The position numbers and the translations under genes were made by a program. Shown here piece by piece: positions 35,293-43,361 of a stretch of DNA of 64,000 nucleotides; within the stretch, counting starts at the first letter, position 1; the number at the start of each line of letters is the position of its first letter. The notes under the pieces are model-generated. The model had not been told where the DNA came from, searched no databases, and saw nothing but the letters and a program-made list of their open reading frames with translations. This DNA is from Chitinophaga pendula (GTDB lineage: Bacteria; Bacteroidota; Bacteroidia; Chitinophagales; Chitinophagaceae): assembly GCF_020386615.1 (NCBI RefSeq), contig NZ_CP077769.1, forward strand, positions 434,001-498,000, written 5' to 3'.

Positions 35293-36399
35293 TTGTTAAC
35301 GTCTTCCATCCTTATTCACGGTTTTAATCCGTCCCGTTTGACAAAACAAATCTTTATAGACCGGTCTTTCCGCTGGGTTTTCATTGGAACAGCCTACACC
35401 TTTATGCTGGTGGAGGCATTCCTGTTGATGAAGTGGTTTCATATTGAGTCCCGGCTTGCCTGGACGGACAGCCTGGTACATACCGGCTTGCTGGCAGGCG
35501 CCAGTTTGCTGATCTCGCAGAACCTGGCCTACTATCATCCGCAGAAAGGGAAATATCTGTATTTGCTGGTGTATGCTACGATCCTGAGTGTGATATGGCT
35601 GACATTTAGTACTTGCCTGATGCGATCTATTTTTCCGTACAAGACGGAATACTATCACTGGATGATAGATGCGTTGCCGGTGCGGTATATTATAGGATGG
35701 CTGATCATCACCGGTATGGGGATGAAGAGCCTGGTATGGCATGAGTTGGGAGAGCAACGTGCGTTGATGGCGCGTAAGGATGCTACGGAGCGGATGGCGA
35801 GGGAGGCGGAGCTGTTCAAATTACGGCAGCAATTGCAGCCGCATTTTTTGTTCAACAGTTTGAATTCCATTAATGCGTTGATCATGCTACGGCCGCAGCA
35901 GGCGCGGGAGATGGTGCTGAAGTTGTCCGACTTTCTGCGAGGGTCTATCAAGCGGGAAGATCAGCAATGGATATCGTTGACGGAGGAGTTACAATACCTG
36001 GAGTGGTACCTGGATATAGAGAAAGTGCGGTTTGGACACCGGTTGTCTACGGAGGTGAGTTCAGTCGTGGAGGCGCAGGCGATGCAGATGCCGCCTATGT
36101 TGTTGCAGCCGGTGGTAGAGAATGCGATCAAGTATGGGCTGTATGATACGACGGAAGCCATCACGATTACGATCCGGGCCTGGAAGGAGGATGAGTTGTT
36201 GAAGATAGAGGTGCGTAATCCATTTGATCCGGTGTTGCAGCAGCCACACCGGGGTACGGGTTTTGGGTTAAGTTCTATCCGGCGCAGGTTGTACCTGTTG
36301 TTTGCCCGTAATGACCTATTAGAAACACAAGCGATTGACAATATTTACACAACACTAATAAAAGTGCCTCAACCAAATGACAAAAGTAGTAATCATTGA
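35293..36399 (+). CDS. LytS-type sensor histidine kinase (pair 2)
   Basis: It encodes 368 residues from a TTG at 35293; another TTG at 35338 is possible and no ATG fits. Four membrane segments cover residues 30-150. The kinase core has LRQQLQPHFLFNSLNSINAL (phospho-His), MLLQPVVENAIKYGL (N box) and GTGFGLSSIRRRL (G box). The gene overlaps the LytTR regulator by 23 bp. It belongs to the same family as the kinase at 30627 but is longer, and its membrane part differs. The signal is unknown; proximity to the LiaF-like gene hints at envelope stress. Confidence 0.9.
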   Translation: MLTSSILIHGFNPSRLTKQIFIDRSFRWVFIGTAYTFMLVEAFLLMKWFHIESRLAWTDSLVHTGLLAGASLLISQNLAYYHPQKGKYLYLLVYATILSVIWLTFSTCLMRSIFPYKTEYYHWMIDALPVRYIIGWLIITGMGMKSLVWHELGEQRALMARKDATERMAREAELFKLRQQLQPHFLFNSLNSINALIMLRPQQAREMVLKLSDFLRGSIKREDQQWISLTEELQYLEWYLDIEKVRFGHRLSTEVSSVVEAQAMQMPPMLLQPVVENAIKYGLYDTTEAITITIRAWKEDELLKIEVRNPFDPVLQQPHRGTGFGLSSIRRRLYLLFARNDLLETQAIDNIYTTLIKVPQPNDKSSNH

Positions 36400-37123
36400 T
36401 GATGAGCCATTGGCGAGGGCCGTGGTGGTGGAGTTTTTACAGGCTTACCCGGAGTTGCAGCTGATGCAGGAATGCGGGGATGGTTTTGAGGGGTTGAAGG
36501 CGATACAGCAGCATCAGCCGGAGTTGATATTCCTGGATGTGCAGATGCCTAAGATCAATGGCTTCGAGATGCTGGAGCTGGTGGAGGATATGCCGGCGGT
36601 GATCTTTACGACGGCATTTGAGGAGCATGCGATCCGTGCTTTTGAGGTGAATGCGATAGACTATTTGCTGAAGCCGTTTTCGCAGGAGCGTTTTGAGAAG
36701 GCTATCCAGCGTTGGCGGGAGCGTCGCAGCAATGCCAATGCGGCGGCGCAACAGACGGCGGGTTTGCTGGAAACTGCGGCTACGTCGCCATTGCAGAGCA
36801 ACCGGGTGGTGGTGAAGATCAATGGTAAGATCAAGATCATTCCGGTGCAGGATATTCATTACCTGGAGGCGGCGGATGATTACGTGAAGATCGTGACGCA
36901 GGAGGGTACTTTCCTGAAGAACAAGACGATGTCGTTTTTTGAGCAGACGTTGGATGGGCAGCAATTTGCCCGGGTGCACCGTTCTTATATGCTGAATGTG
37001 AATGAGGTGACCCGTATAGAGCCTTATGAGAAAGAGAATCACCTGGCGATACTACGTTCGGGTGCGAAGGTGCCGGTGAGTAAGACCGGTTATCCTAAAC
37101 TGAAAGCCGCTTTGGGCTTATAG
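36377..37123 (+). CDS. LytTR-family response regulator (pair 2)
   Basis: It encodes 248 residues. The receiver domain has IIDDEPLAR, the acceptor Asp in LIFLDVQMPKING, and Lys in DYLLKPFSQERF. The LytTR domain (about 140-245) includes VKINGKIKIIPVQDIHYLEA, DDYVKIVTQEG and FARVHRSYMLNVNEVT. A linker rich in Ala and Gln joins the two. It pairs with the kinase it overlaps. Its target genes cannot be told from this sequence, although the LiaF-like gene just upstream is a candidate. Confidence 0.93.
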   Translation: MTKVVIIDDEPLARAVVVEFLQAYPELQLMQECGDGFEGLKAIQQHQPELIFLDVQMPKINGFEMLELVEDMPAVIFTTAFEEHAIRAFEVNAIDYLLKPFSQERFEKAIQRWRERRSNANAAAQQTAGLLETAATSPLQSNRVVVKINGKIKIIPVQDIHYLEAADDYVKIVTQEGTFLKNKTMSFFEQTLDGQQFARVHRSYMLNVNEVTRIEPYEKENHLAILRSGAKVPVSKTGYPKLKAALGL

Positions 37124-37126
37124 TAT

Positions 37127-37519
37127 TTATTTGAGCTGACTGAAGAGTTGTTCCAATTTCTTTTTGGGTAGTATTTTCTGTCCTGTTTGTCCGCTGGCGA
37201 TCAGGCGGTCGCCGTGGTGTGCTGTGAAGTCGCAGATGATCTCATGGTGTTGGAGGCGGTGGATGGTGGCGGTGAAGTGAACGGTGCTGCCGATGGGTGC
37301 GGGAGCGTGGTGGGTGATGCTAAGTTGTGTGCCGATACCTTCTTCTTCTTCGTCTTTCATTTGGAGGGCAAAGAGGCGGCTGCACCATTCTGCATCGCGG
37401 GCGAGGGCGAAGGTGGCGTACACGGGGTGTACGGTGCCGCTGTCGAAGGTGGCGCAGTCTTCGGCGGTGACCAGCCGGCTGAAGTGCTGCTGGTCGCCGG
37501 TTTGGAACAGGTGTTTCAT
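37127..37519 (-). CDS. FlK-type hotdog thioesterase
   Basis: It encodes 130 residues. The pattern follows the fluoroacetyl-CoA thioesterase family: PVYATFALARDAEWCSRL gives Thr36 and Glu44, and SITHHAPAPIG gives His70. These align with the catalytic Thr, Glu and His of FlK. The rest is a single hotdog domain. Members of this family hydrolyse acyl-CoA thioesters; fluoroacetyl-CoA itself is not implied. It is the third gene of an mntR-Nramp unit, 24 bp after the transporter stop, which is an unexpected pairing. Its natural substrate is unknown. Confidence 0.82.
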   Translation of the reverse strand: MKHLFQTGDQQHFSRLVTAEDCATFDSGTVHPVYATFALARDAEWCSRLFALQMKDEEEEGIGTQLSITHHAPAPIGSTVHFTATIHRLQHHEIICDFTAHHGDRLIASGQTGQKILPKKKLEQLFSQLK

Positions 37520-37543
37520 GCTATACAGTATGATGATGTGTTG

Positions 37544-39427
37544 TTATTGTACGACCAATACCGGTATTTTGACATGATGTCTTACCTGGTTGGTTGTTTC
37601 TCCATATATCCAATCTTTGATGCCGGTGTGTCCATGTCCGCCGAGGATAAGGAAGTCGGCCTTTTCTTCTTTTACGATACGGACGATTTCTTTGGCGCGG
37701 TGGCGGTATCCGAGGATGCCGCGGGCATTGATGCCTTGTACGCGTAGCTGGGCGGTATAGGCCATTAGTTGTTGCTGGTCTTTGCGTGTTTCCAGGTCAT
37801 CAGATTCGTGGCCGAGGTATTTGGCGGAGGCGCTTTCGACGATATGGATCAGCAGGTATTCAGTGTCGGGGGTGCCATGTGCGATGGCGTTGACGATGAC
37901 TTGTTCGTCATTTTTGCTGAAGTCGAGTGCCAGGGCGATGCGTTTGTATACGGGTTTTTCGAGTTTGTCTATCGATACGGTGACGGGTTCCGGGTGTATG
38001 CTGAAGGCGATTGCTTTGCGGCGCTTGTTGATCACGGGGTAGAAGGTGGTGATGAGCAGTAGTGTGATGAAACCGAGGCCGGCGAATATGATAATGACAT
38101 CTACCCAGGCGGGGCCGTTGTCGCTGATGAAGGCGGCGGCTTCAGCCCAGACCATGCGGATATTGAGGTATACCAGTATGACGGTGATAGCCCATCCCAT
38201 GATCTTAGTGAGCGGTTTGATGGCATGTACGCCCATGGTTTGTTTGTCGCTGACGAAGTGGATAAGGGGGATGATGGCAAATCCCAGCTGGAGGCTGAGG
38301 AGTACCTGGCTGAATACGAGGAGTTCGCCTACTTTATCATCGCCGGCGAGGAGGATGACCAGTAGTGCGGGTACGATGGCGACGAGTCGGGTGAGGAGTC
38401 GACGTAGCCAGGGATTGATACGCAGGCGGAGGTATCCTTCCATGACGATCTGGCCGGCCAGGGTACCGGTGACGGTGCTGCTTTGTCCGGCTGCGATGAG
38501 GGCTATGGCGAAGAGCATGGGCGCCCATTTGTTGCCCAGCAGGCCTTCCAGTAGCTGGTGGGCATCCTGTATGTCTGCGATATTGGTATGTCCTGCTTTG
38601 AAAAATACGGAGGCTGCTAATATGAGTATGGCGGCGTTGACAAAAAATGCGAGGTTGAGCGCGATGGCGCTGTCGATAAAGTTGAGTTTGAGTGCCTGGC
38701 GGATGCCTTTTTCGTCGCGTTTGATCTTGCGCGTCTGTACTAATGCGGAGTGCAGGTATAGGTTGTGTGGCATAACGGTGGCGCCGATGATACCGATGGC
38801 GATATAGAGGGCGGTATTATCCGGGATGGTGGGGATAAATCCGGTAGCTACTTCTTTGAGTTGCGGACGGGCCATGATCAGCTCTGTCAGGAAAGAGATG
38901 CCGACGATAGCGACGAGTGAGATGATGAAGGCTTCCATTTTCCGGATGCCGTATCGTTGTAGTACGAGGAGGAGGAAGGTATCGAGGACGGTGATGCTGA
39001 CGCCCCAGGCGAGGGGGAGGCCGGTGAGCAGTTGTATCCCGATGGCCATGCCCAGTACTTCGGCGAGGTCGGTGGCGGCGATCGCTATTTCTGCGAGTAT
39101 GTAGAGGATGAAGTTGACGACTGGGGGGTATGTTTCGCGGTTGGCCTGAGCGAGGTCGCGGCCTCTGACAATACCGAGACGGGCGCTGAGGCTTTGGAGC
39201 AGGAGTGCCATGAGATTACTCATGAGCAATACCCAGAGCAGTTTATAACCGTACTGGCTGCCTCCTGCGAGATCGGTGGCCCAGTTGCCCGGGTCCATAT
39301 ATCCTACGCTGACGAGATAAGCCGGGCCGAAGAAGGCCAGCAGTTTTTTCCAGCGAGACTTGCCGTTGGTAGTATCTATACTTTGGTGTACTTCACTAAG
39401 TGATGTATGGTGATTGGAAAGATGCAT
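37544..39427 (-). CDS. mntH: Nramp metal transporter fused to a UspA domain
   Basis: It encodes 627 residues, about 200 more than a plain MntH. Eleven or so membrane segments fill the first 440 residues. The first bears the metal-binding DPGNWATD motif and a later one has TVMPHNLYLHS. The C-terminal part (about 480-627) is a universal-stress-protein domain: YKRIALALDFSKNDEQVI and LILGGHGHTGIKDWIYGETT, the latter an ATP-binding glycine motif. The transporter imports manganese or iron with protons; the UspA part may regulate it by nucleotide binding. mntR lies 54 bp upstream in the same orientation. Confidence 0.93.
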   Translation of the reverse strand: MHLSNHHTSLSEVHQSIDTTNGKSRWKKLLAFFGPAYLVSVGYMDPGNWATDLAGGSQYGYKLLWVLLMSNLMALLLQSLSARLGIVRGRDLAQANRETYPPVVNFILYILAEIAIAATDLAEVLGMAIGIQLLTGLPLAWGVSITVLDTFLLLVLQRYGIRKMEAFIISLVAIVGISFLTELIMARPQLKEVATGFIPTIPDNTALYIAIGIIGATVMPHNLYLHSALVQTRKIKRDEKGIRQALKLNFIDSAIALNLAFFVNAAILILAASVFFKAGHTNIADIQDAHQLLEGLLGNKWAPMLFAIALIAAGQSSTVTGTLAGQIVMEGYLRLRINPWLRRLLTRLVAIVPALLVILLAGDDKVGELLVFSQVLLSLQLGFAIIPLIHFVSDKQTMGVHAIKPLTKIMGWAITVILVYLNIRMVWAEAAAFISDNGPAWVDVIIIFAGLGFITLLLITTFYPVINKRRKAIAFSIHPEPVTVSIDKLEKPVYKRIALALDFSKNDEQVIVNAIAHGTPDTEYLLIHIVESASAKYLGHESDDLETRKDQQQLMAYTAQLRVQGINARGILGYRHRAKEIVRIVKEEKADFLILGGHGHTGIKDWIYGETTNQVRHHVKIPVLVVQ

Positions 39428-39481
39428 ACGTTAAAAGTTGTCCCTATTGATCATTTGGCATTAGCCGGAGGCAGGCGGGCA

Positions 39482-40141
39482 TCATACGGGGCGTACCATG
39501 ATGCTTTTACATACCTGTTCACTGATGGTGAATGCCGGTTGATTTTTGATTTTTATCTCCATGGAGTTATCGAATTCATAGCGTTCGATCACATCGATAT
39601 GCGTGCCGAGGCGGATGCCTTTGGCATTGAGGAATTCGAGTAAGGCGCTGGATTGGTCGGATACGGCAGTGATCTCCAGGCGTTTGGCGGTGGAGAGGTC
39701 CAGGGAGGTTTGCGGGCGTTGTTTGCCTATTTTCCCATTGGCATCCGGGATGGGATCGCCATGGGGGTCGATGGTAGGATTACCCAAGTATTCGCTGAGG
39801 CGGTTGATGAGTTTTTCGCTCCGTACATGTTCGAGCTCTTCGGCCAGTTCGTGTACTTCATCCCAGCTGAAGTTGAGTTTATCTACCAGGAAACATTCCC
39901 ATAGGCGGTGCCTGCGGATGATCTGCAAGGCGGCTTTGCGACCTTCGGCGGAGAGCTGCAAGCCCTGGTATTTTTCGTAATCGATCAGTTTTTTTTCCTT
40001 TAGCTTTTTAGCCATGTCGGTTACAGAAGCCGGTTTGGTATCGAGTTCATAGGCCAGGGCAGTGGTGGTCACTGTTTGCTGGCCTTCCTGCAACTTATAG
40101 ATCGACTTAATATAGTTCTCTTCTGCTATCGTCAAGTTCAT
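39482..40141 (-). CDS. mntR: DtxR/MntR-family metal-dependent repressor
   Basis: It encodes 219 residues. An N-terminal winged helix (MNLTIAEENYIKSIYKLQEG and TKPASVTDMAKKLKEKK) is followed by a dimerisation and metal-binding domain with ECFLVDKLNFSWDEVHELAE and ELEHVRSEKLINRLSEYLG. A C-terminal FeoA/SH3-like domain (about 145-219) completes the DtxR layout. It probably senses Mn(II) or Fe(II) and represses uptake genes. Its own promoter carries a 16-bp palindrome over the -7 element. The transporter gene follows, so the pair forms a feedback unit. Confidence 0.93.
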   Translation of the reverse strand: MNLTIAEENYIKSIYKLQEGQQTVTTTALAYELDTKPASVTDMAKKLKEKKLIDYEKYQGLQLSAEGRKAALQIIRRHRLWECFLVDKLNFSWDEVHELAEELEHVRSEKLINRLSEYLGNPTIDPHGDPIPDANGKIGKQRPQTSLDLSTAKRLEITAVSDQSSALLEFLNAKGIRLGTHIDVIERYEFDNSMEIKIKNQPAFTISEQVCKSIMVRPV

Positions 40142-40158
40142 ACGGACTAAAATAAAAA

Positions 40159-40174
40159 TTTAGACAAATCTAAA
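40159..40174. promoter_or_regulatory. Candidate MntR operator (TTTAGACAAATCTAAA)
   Basis: A 16-bp palindrome with 6-bp arms covers the -7 element of the mntR promoter. A related half-site (TAGACAATTTA) lies at 40181-40191. Binding there would block the polymerase, which fits autoregulation. Confidence 0.6.
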
Positions 40175-40195
40175 AACATATAGACAATTTAGCAA
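40165..40195 (-). promoter_or_regulatory. Complete Bacteroidota promoter for mntR-mntH
   Basis: On the minus strand TTG (40193-40195), a 20-bp spacer and TAGATTTG (40165-40172) match the consensus. The start site would be near 40158, only about 17 bp before the ATG. Confidence 0.7.
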
Positions 40196-40370
40196 GCTTT
40201 TTTAGCAGCAGGTGGTTGGTATGTATCCGGGAGGCGTTATTTTTGCATCCCTTTTGAGGGAGATGGGCGCATTAGTGGGCCGGTGATGGAGAACCGGCAT
40301 TGTTTTTTCTATAAAGACAGGCTTACATATCAGAATTATATTTAATTTTCGGAAGTATAACTAAAAGTGC

Positions 40371-41300
40371 ATGAACAGGTACCTGTTAATTTTTTTCTTT
40401 GCCGGCGTGCTGGCAGCCTGCAAATCCAAGCCATCCAAAACGGGCGATACGGATCAACCGTTGACCTATGAGGATTTTGAGCAGTTATTCCCGCAGTCGG
40501 CGTTACCGTATAAGTTGAGTGCGGAGCTGCTGGCGGAGAAAACGCCTGATTCTGTAAGGTTGAAAGCGGCAGTGATCAAACAATTCCTGACGGATACGCT
40601 GGGTAAGTCTAGGTTCCCCAAATCAGATGTGCCTAAATATTATCCGCTGCAGTATGTGCCTGGTGCGACGATGAACTTTTTTGTGGTGAAAGCGAGTGGG
40701 AAGACGGGCACGTTGGCCTACCTGTGTTTTACAGACAAAAAGGGGAAGTACCTGAACAGTATGTTGGCAGGCCATACGGCTGATAAGGACGGTACGGTAT
40801 TGTATTTCTCACTGGACAGTAAATATGTGATCAAGACCAGTACGGAGCGGAAGCTGACGGCATCGCGCAGTGCGTTGAAGGAGGACTTTTATATGATCAA
40901 TCCTGATGGGGCGGCTACGCTGATCATGACGAATTCTAATGAGCCAGGGCCGGGGCAGCTGTTCAACCCGATCGATACGTTGCCGAGGAAACAGAAATTT
41001 TCTGCTGACTATAAGTCGGGCGAGATGAACCTGGTATCTATCCGTGACGGTGATGAGCCGAAGACGTTCCGGTTTTTCATCAGTTTTTCAAAGGACAATG
41101 GGACCTGTAAGGGAGAGTTGAGTGGTGTTGGCCGTTATACCGGCACGAACAAGGGGGAGTATCAGGATAAGGAGAGTGCGTGTGGTATAGCGTTCCAGTT
41201 TTCCGGTAGCCGGGTAAACATCCGGGAGATCGGAGGATGCGGAGCTTACCGTAATATTAAGTGTTTCTTTGAAGGCGGGTTTGCGAAAAAGAAGAAGTAG
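40371..41300 (+). CDS. Hypothetical lipoprotein
   Basis: It encodes 309 residues. The N-terminus (MNRYLLIFFFAGVLAAC) has a lipobox with Cys17. The body shows alternating strand-like segments, including GTLAYLCFTDKKGKYLNSML and LYFSLDSKYVIKTSTER. Near the C-terminus four cysteines appear (GTCKGELSG, ESACGIAF, GGCGAYRNIKCFF), probably forming two disulfides. I recognise no family. It is probably attached to a membrane in the periplasm. It stands alone, with a strong terminator 22 bp after the stop. Confidence 0.75.
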   Translation: MNRYLLIFFFAGVLAACKSKPSKTGDTDQPLTYEDFEQLFPQSALPYKLSAELLAEKTPDSVRLKAAVIKQFLTDTLGKSRFPKSDVPKYYPLQYVPGATMNFFVVKASGKTGTLAYLCFTDKKGKYLNSMLAGHTADKDGTVLYFSLDSKYVIKTSTERKLTASRSALKEDFYMINPDGAATLIMTNSNEPGPGQLFNPIDTLPRKQKFSADYKSGEMNLVSIRDGDEPKTFRFFISFSKDNGTCKGELSGVGRYTGTNKGEYQDKESACGIAFQFSGSRVNIREIGGCGAYRNIKCFFEGGFAKKKK

Positions 41301-41322
41301 TTCAATAACGTCTTTATAATAG

Positions 41323-41358
41323 AAAAGGGGATGTCTTTTTAAAAGACATCCCCTTTTT
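41323..41358. terminator. Bidirectional hairpin terminator
   Basis: A perfect 17-bp stem (AAAAGGGGATGTCTTTT with its complement) has a 1-nt loop centre and A and T runs on both sides. It serves the lipoprotein gene (plus) and the DinB gene (minus). Confidence 0.85.
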
Positions 41359-41420
41359 ATTGTTATACACTGCTTATACGGTACTTACAGGGTACTTAAG
41401 GAAGCGGCGCAGATAACTGA

Positions 41421-42020
41421 TTATTGTTTAGGGAAATTGGGATCTGCCTTTACTTCTTCGATCTGTTTGGTATGTCTGGCGGAGTGGGAGGATATGAGCA
41501 GGAGGAACTGGTAAGCGTCGAGGGTGCCTGCGGGGCTGTCCATGACGTGGTTACGCAGGTCATCGTTGTTAGTCTTGACGTACTCGATGAGTTGATCGCG
41601 TTGGGTATTGAAGGCGTCGATGGCTGCTGCGGTGGTAGCGTAGGTGTGCTTAGGCTGTGCGAATTCAGGCGCTTTGGCTTTATGGCTGCGATCGGTGACA
41701 CCTTTGATGAGGTCTTCATCTTTGGTTTTGATATCCTTTCTTTTTTCCGGGTTGGGAGTTTGTTTTACCAGTTGCTGTTCCATACCGAAGATTCCTTTTT
41801 CGACGAGGATGATATGTTCGAGACATTCGGCGACGGACCAGCGGGAGGAGTCCGGTTTAAAGTTCATTTGTTTGTCGGAGAGGCCTTGTATGCTTTTGAG
41901 CAGGTTGGCCCTTGTTTCCATAAAGTTTTTGACCAGTATTTCGCGATCGTCGGTGCGGGTGTCGCTGATACGGAATGCGAACAGCATTACGGCTGGTAGC
42001 AGGAGGAGGAGTTTTTTCAT
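41421..42020 (-). CDS. Exported DinB-family protein
   Basis: The ATG at 42020 (MKKLLLLLPAVMLFAFRIS) gives a signal peptide and 199 residues. The DinB/DinB_2 fold is shown by metal-site histidines: one in SVAECLEHIILVE and another in ISSHSARHTKQIEE, with a third helix between. Most DinB proteins are cytoplasmic thiol-dependent transferases or metal enzymes; an exported version is common in Bacteroidota. Function is unknown. It lies 57 bp downstream of aat in the same orientation. A second DinB protein without signal peptide is encoded at 57451. Confidence 0.82.
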   Translation of the reverse strand: MKKLLLLLPAVMLFAFRISDTRTDDREILVKNFMETRANLLKSIQGLSDKQMNFKPDSSRWSVAECLEHIILVEKGIFGMEQQLVKQTPNPEKRKDIKTKDEDLIKGVTDRSHKAKAPEFAQPKHTYATTAAAIDAFNTQRDQLIEYVKTNNDDLRNHVMDSPAGTLDAYQFLLLISSHSARHTKQIEEVKADPNFPKQ

Positions 42021-42076
42021 GATGTCCGGTTTAATGTATAAAGAAGGTAACGTGTGTGGGGTAGTATTTATAAAAG

Positions 42077-42748
42077 TTACGAAAAATCCTGCGAAGTGGT
42101 TCCTTGGGTATGTTGCCGGATCAGTTGCAGGAAGGCATCGCGGGGGATGAATCGGGCGCCGAGGGATTCGAGGTGTGGGGTATGTACCTGGCAGTCGATG
42201 AGGGCGAGGCCTTGGCTGGCGGCCTGTCGGACGAAGGTGATGAACGCTGCTTTGGAGGCGTTGCTGACATGGGCAAACATGGATTCTCCGAAGAAGCAGT
42301 TGCCCAGTTTGACGCCATAGAGTCCCCCGACGAGCTGTTCTTTTTGCCAGCATTCTACGGAGAGGGCGTGTCCTGCCTGGTGGAGGCGGATGTAGGCCTG
42401 TTGCATTTCGCGGGTGATCCAGGTGCCATCCTGGCCTTCGCGGAATATTTTGCGGCAGTTGGAGATGACGCCTTTAAAGTCCTGGTTGATGGTGATGTGG
42501 AAGGTCTCTTTTTTGAGTACCTGTTTCATAGAGGCGGACACTTTGAGTTCTTCGGGGAAGAGTACGAAGCGTTCGTGAGGGGACCACCAGAGGATGGGAG
42601 GTTCAGAATACCAGGGGAATATGCCGGAGCTGTAAGCGAGCAGGAGCCGTTGGGTGGACAGGTCACCGCCGGCAGCCAGCAGGCCATCGGGTTCTGCCAG
42701 TTGGGTAGGGGGGAAGACCAGTTTTTTGTCCAGGTGAAATACGGGCAT
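42077..42748 (-). CDS. aat: Leucyl/phenylalanyl-tRNA-protein transferase
   Basis: It encodes 223 residues. The family signature is plain: FPPTQLAEPDGLLAAGGDLS, YSSGIFPWYSEPPILWWSPH, and GGLYGVKLGNCFFGESMFAH. The enzyme moves Leu or Phe from tRNA to N-terminal Arg or Lys of proteins, creating an N-degron. Those proteins are then delivered by ClpS to ClpAP-type proteases. clpS is encoded just upstream on the same strand, about 110 bp away, so the window holds both the writer and the reader of this pathway. Length matches the family. Confidence 0.97.
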   Translation of the reverse strand: MPVFHLDKKLVFPPTQLAEPDGLLAAGGDLSTQRLLLAYSSGIFPWYSEPPILWWSPHERFVLFPEELKVSASMKQVLKKETFHITINQDFKGVISNCRKIFREGQDGTWITREMQQAYIRLHQAGHALSVECWQKEQLVGGLYGVKLGNCFFGESMFAHVSNASKAAFITFVRQAASQGLALIDCQVHTPHLESLGARFIPRDAFLQLIRQHTQGTTSQDFS

Positions 42749-42860
42749 CCTTCAGGTGATTGCAAATGGTAGCGGAAATAGCAAAAACGGTCCGGTTTTC
42801 ATAGGGACCGGATGTATTATGCCGAGGTGATAAGAGAGGGAGGGGTAGTTGCTGGCATGA

Positions 42861-43169
42861 TCAGCTGGCAACGGTCTCTTCGACGGTGGCACTGATACCA
42901 CGATCCAGCAGTGCTTCGCACATGGGACGGAGTTGTGTGAACTCACCTTGTTTAACGGCATATTTGCCATTGTGATGAATGATCAATGCACATTGCTCTG
43001 CTTGCTCCTGGGAGTGATCGCAAACTTCGATTAGAGAGGAGATGACCCAGTCGAAAGTGTTTACCTCATCATTCCACACAATAAGGTTGTACGGAAATTG
43101 TTCGTCTTCTGCAACGAGCACGTCTTCCAGTTCTTTGGTCAATATGCCTGGTTCAGTTTGCTGGCTCAT
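42861..43169 (-). CDS. clpS: ClpS adaptor protein
   Basis: The ATG at 43169 (MSQQTEPGILTKELEDVLVA) gives 102 residues; the longer frame uses a TTG. The ClpS core follows: YNLIVWNDEVNTFDWVISSL carries the Asn-Asp pair that contacts the N-degron, with CALIIHHNGKYAV and a basic-acidic helix. ClpS binds substrates that begin with Leu, Phe, Tyr or Trp and hands them to the Clp ATPase. aat is the next gene on the strand. Together they give a complete N-end rule module apart from ClpA/C and ClpP. Confidence 0.93.
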   Translation of the reverse strand: MSQQTEPGILTKELEDVLVAEDEQFPYNLIVWNDEVNTFDWVISSLIEVCDHSQEQAEQCALIIHHNGKYAVKQGEFTQLRPMCEALLDRGISATVEETVAS

Positions 43170-43361
43170 GATTTGTACTAAGCTTTGCCGCAAAATTACA
43201 TTAAAATGCGGGTAAATTCATTAAATAATTGAAAACACCCCCGTGGGTGGTGGTATTTGGGCACGGTGCTGAAAGGGCGGGAAATTTTGTAGTTTGCGAA
43301 AAGTTAATCGCTTGGCGTTTTAAAGTAGTTGATAACCAGGATTTGATGTAAATAAACGATT

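Noticed and set aside
38046..38807. Plus-strand ORF over the Nramp gene
   Set aside because: Antisense to membrane segments; Met, Ser and Arg-rich composition is an artefact.
42104..42772. Plus-strand ORF over aat
   Set aside because: Antisense to a complete aat gene with all family motifs.
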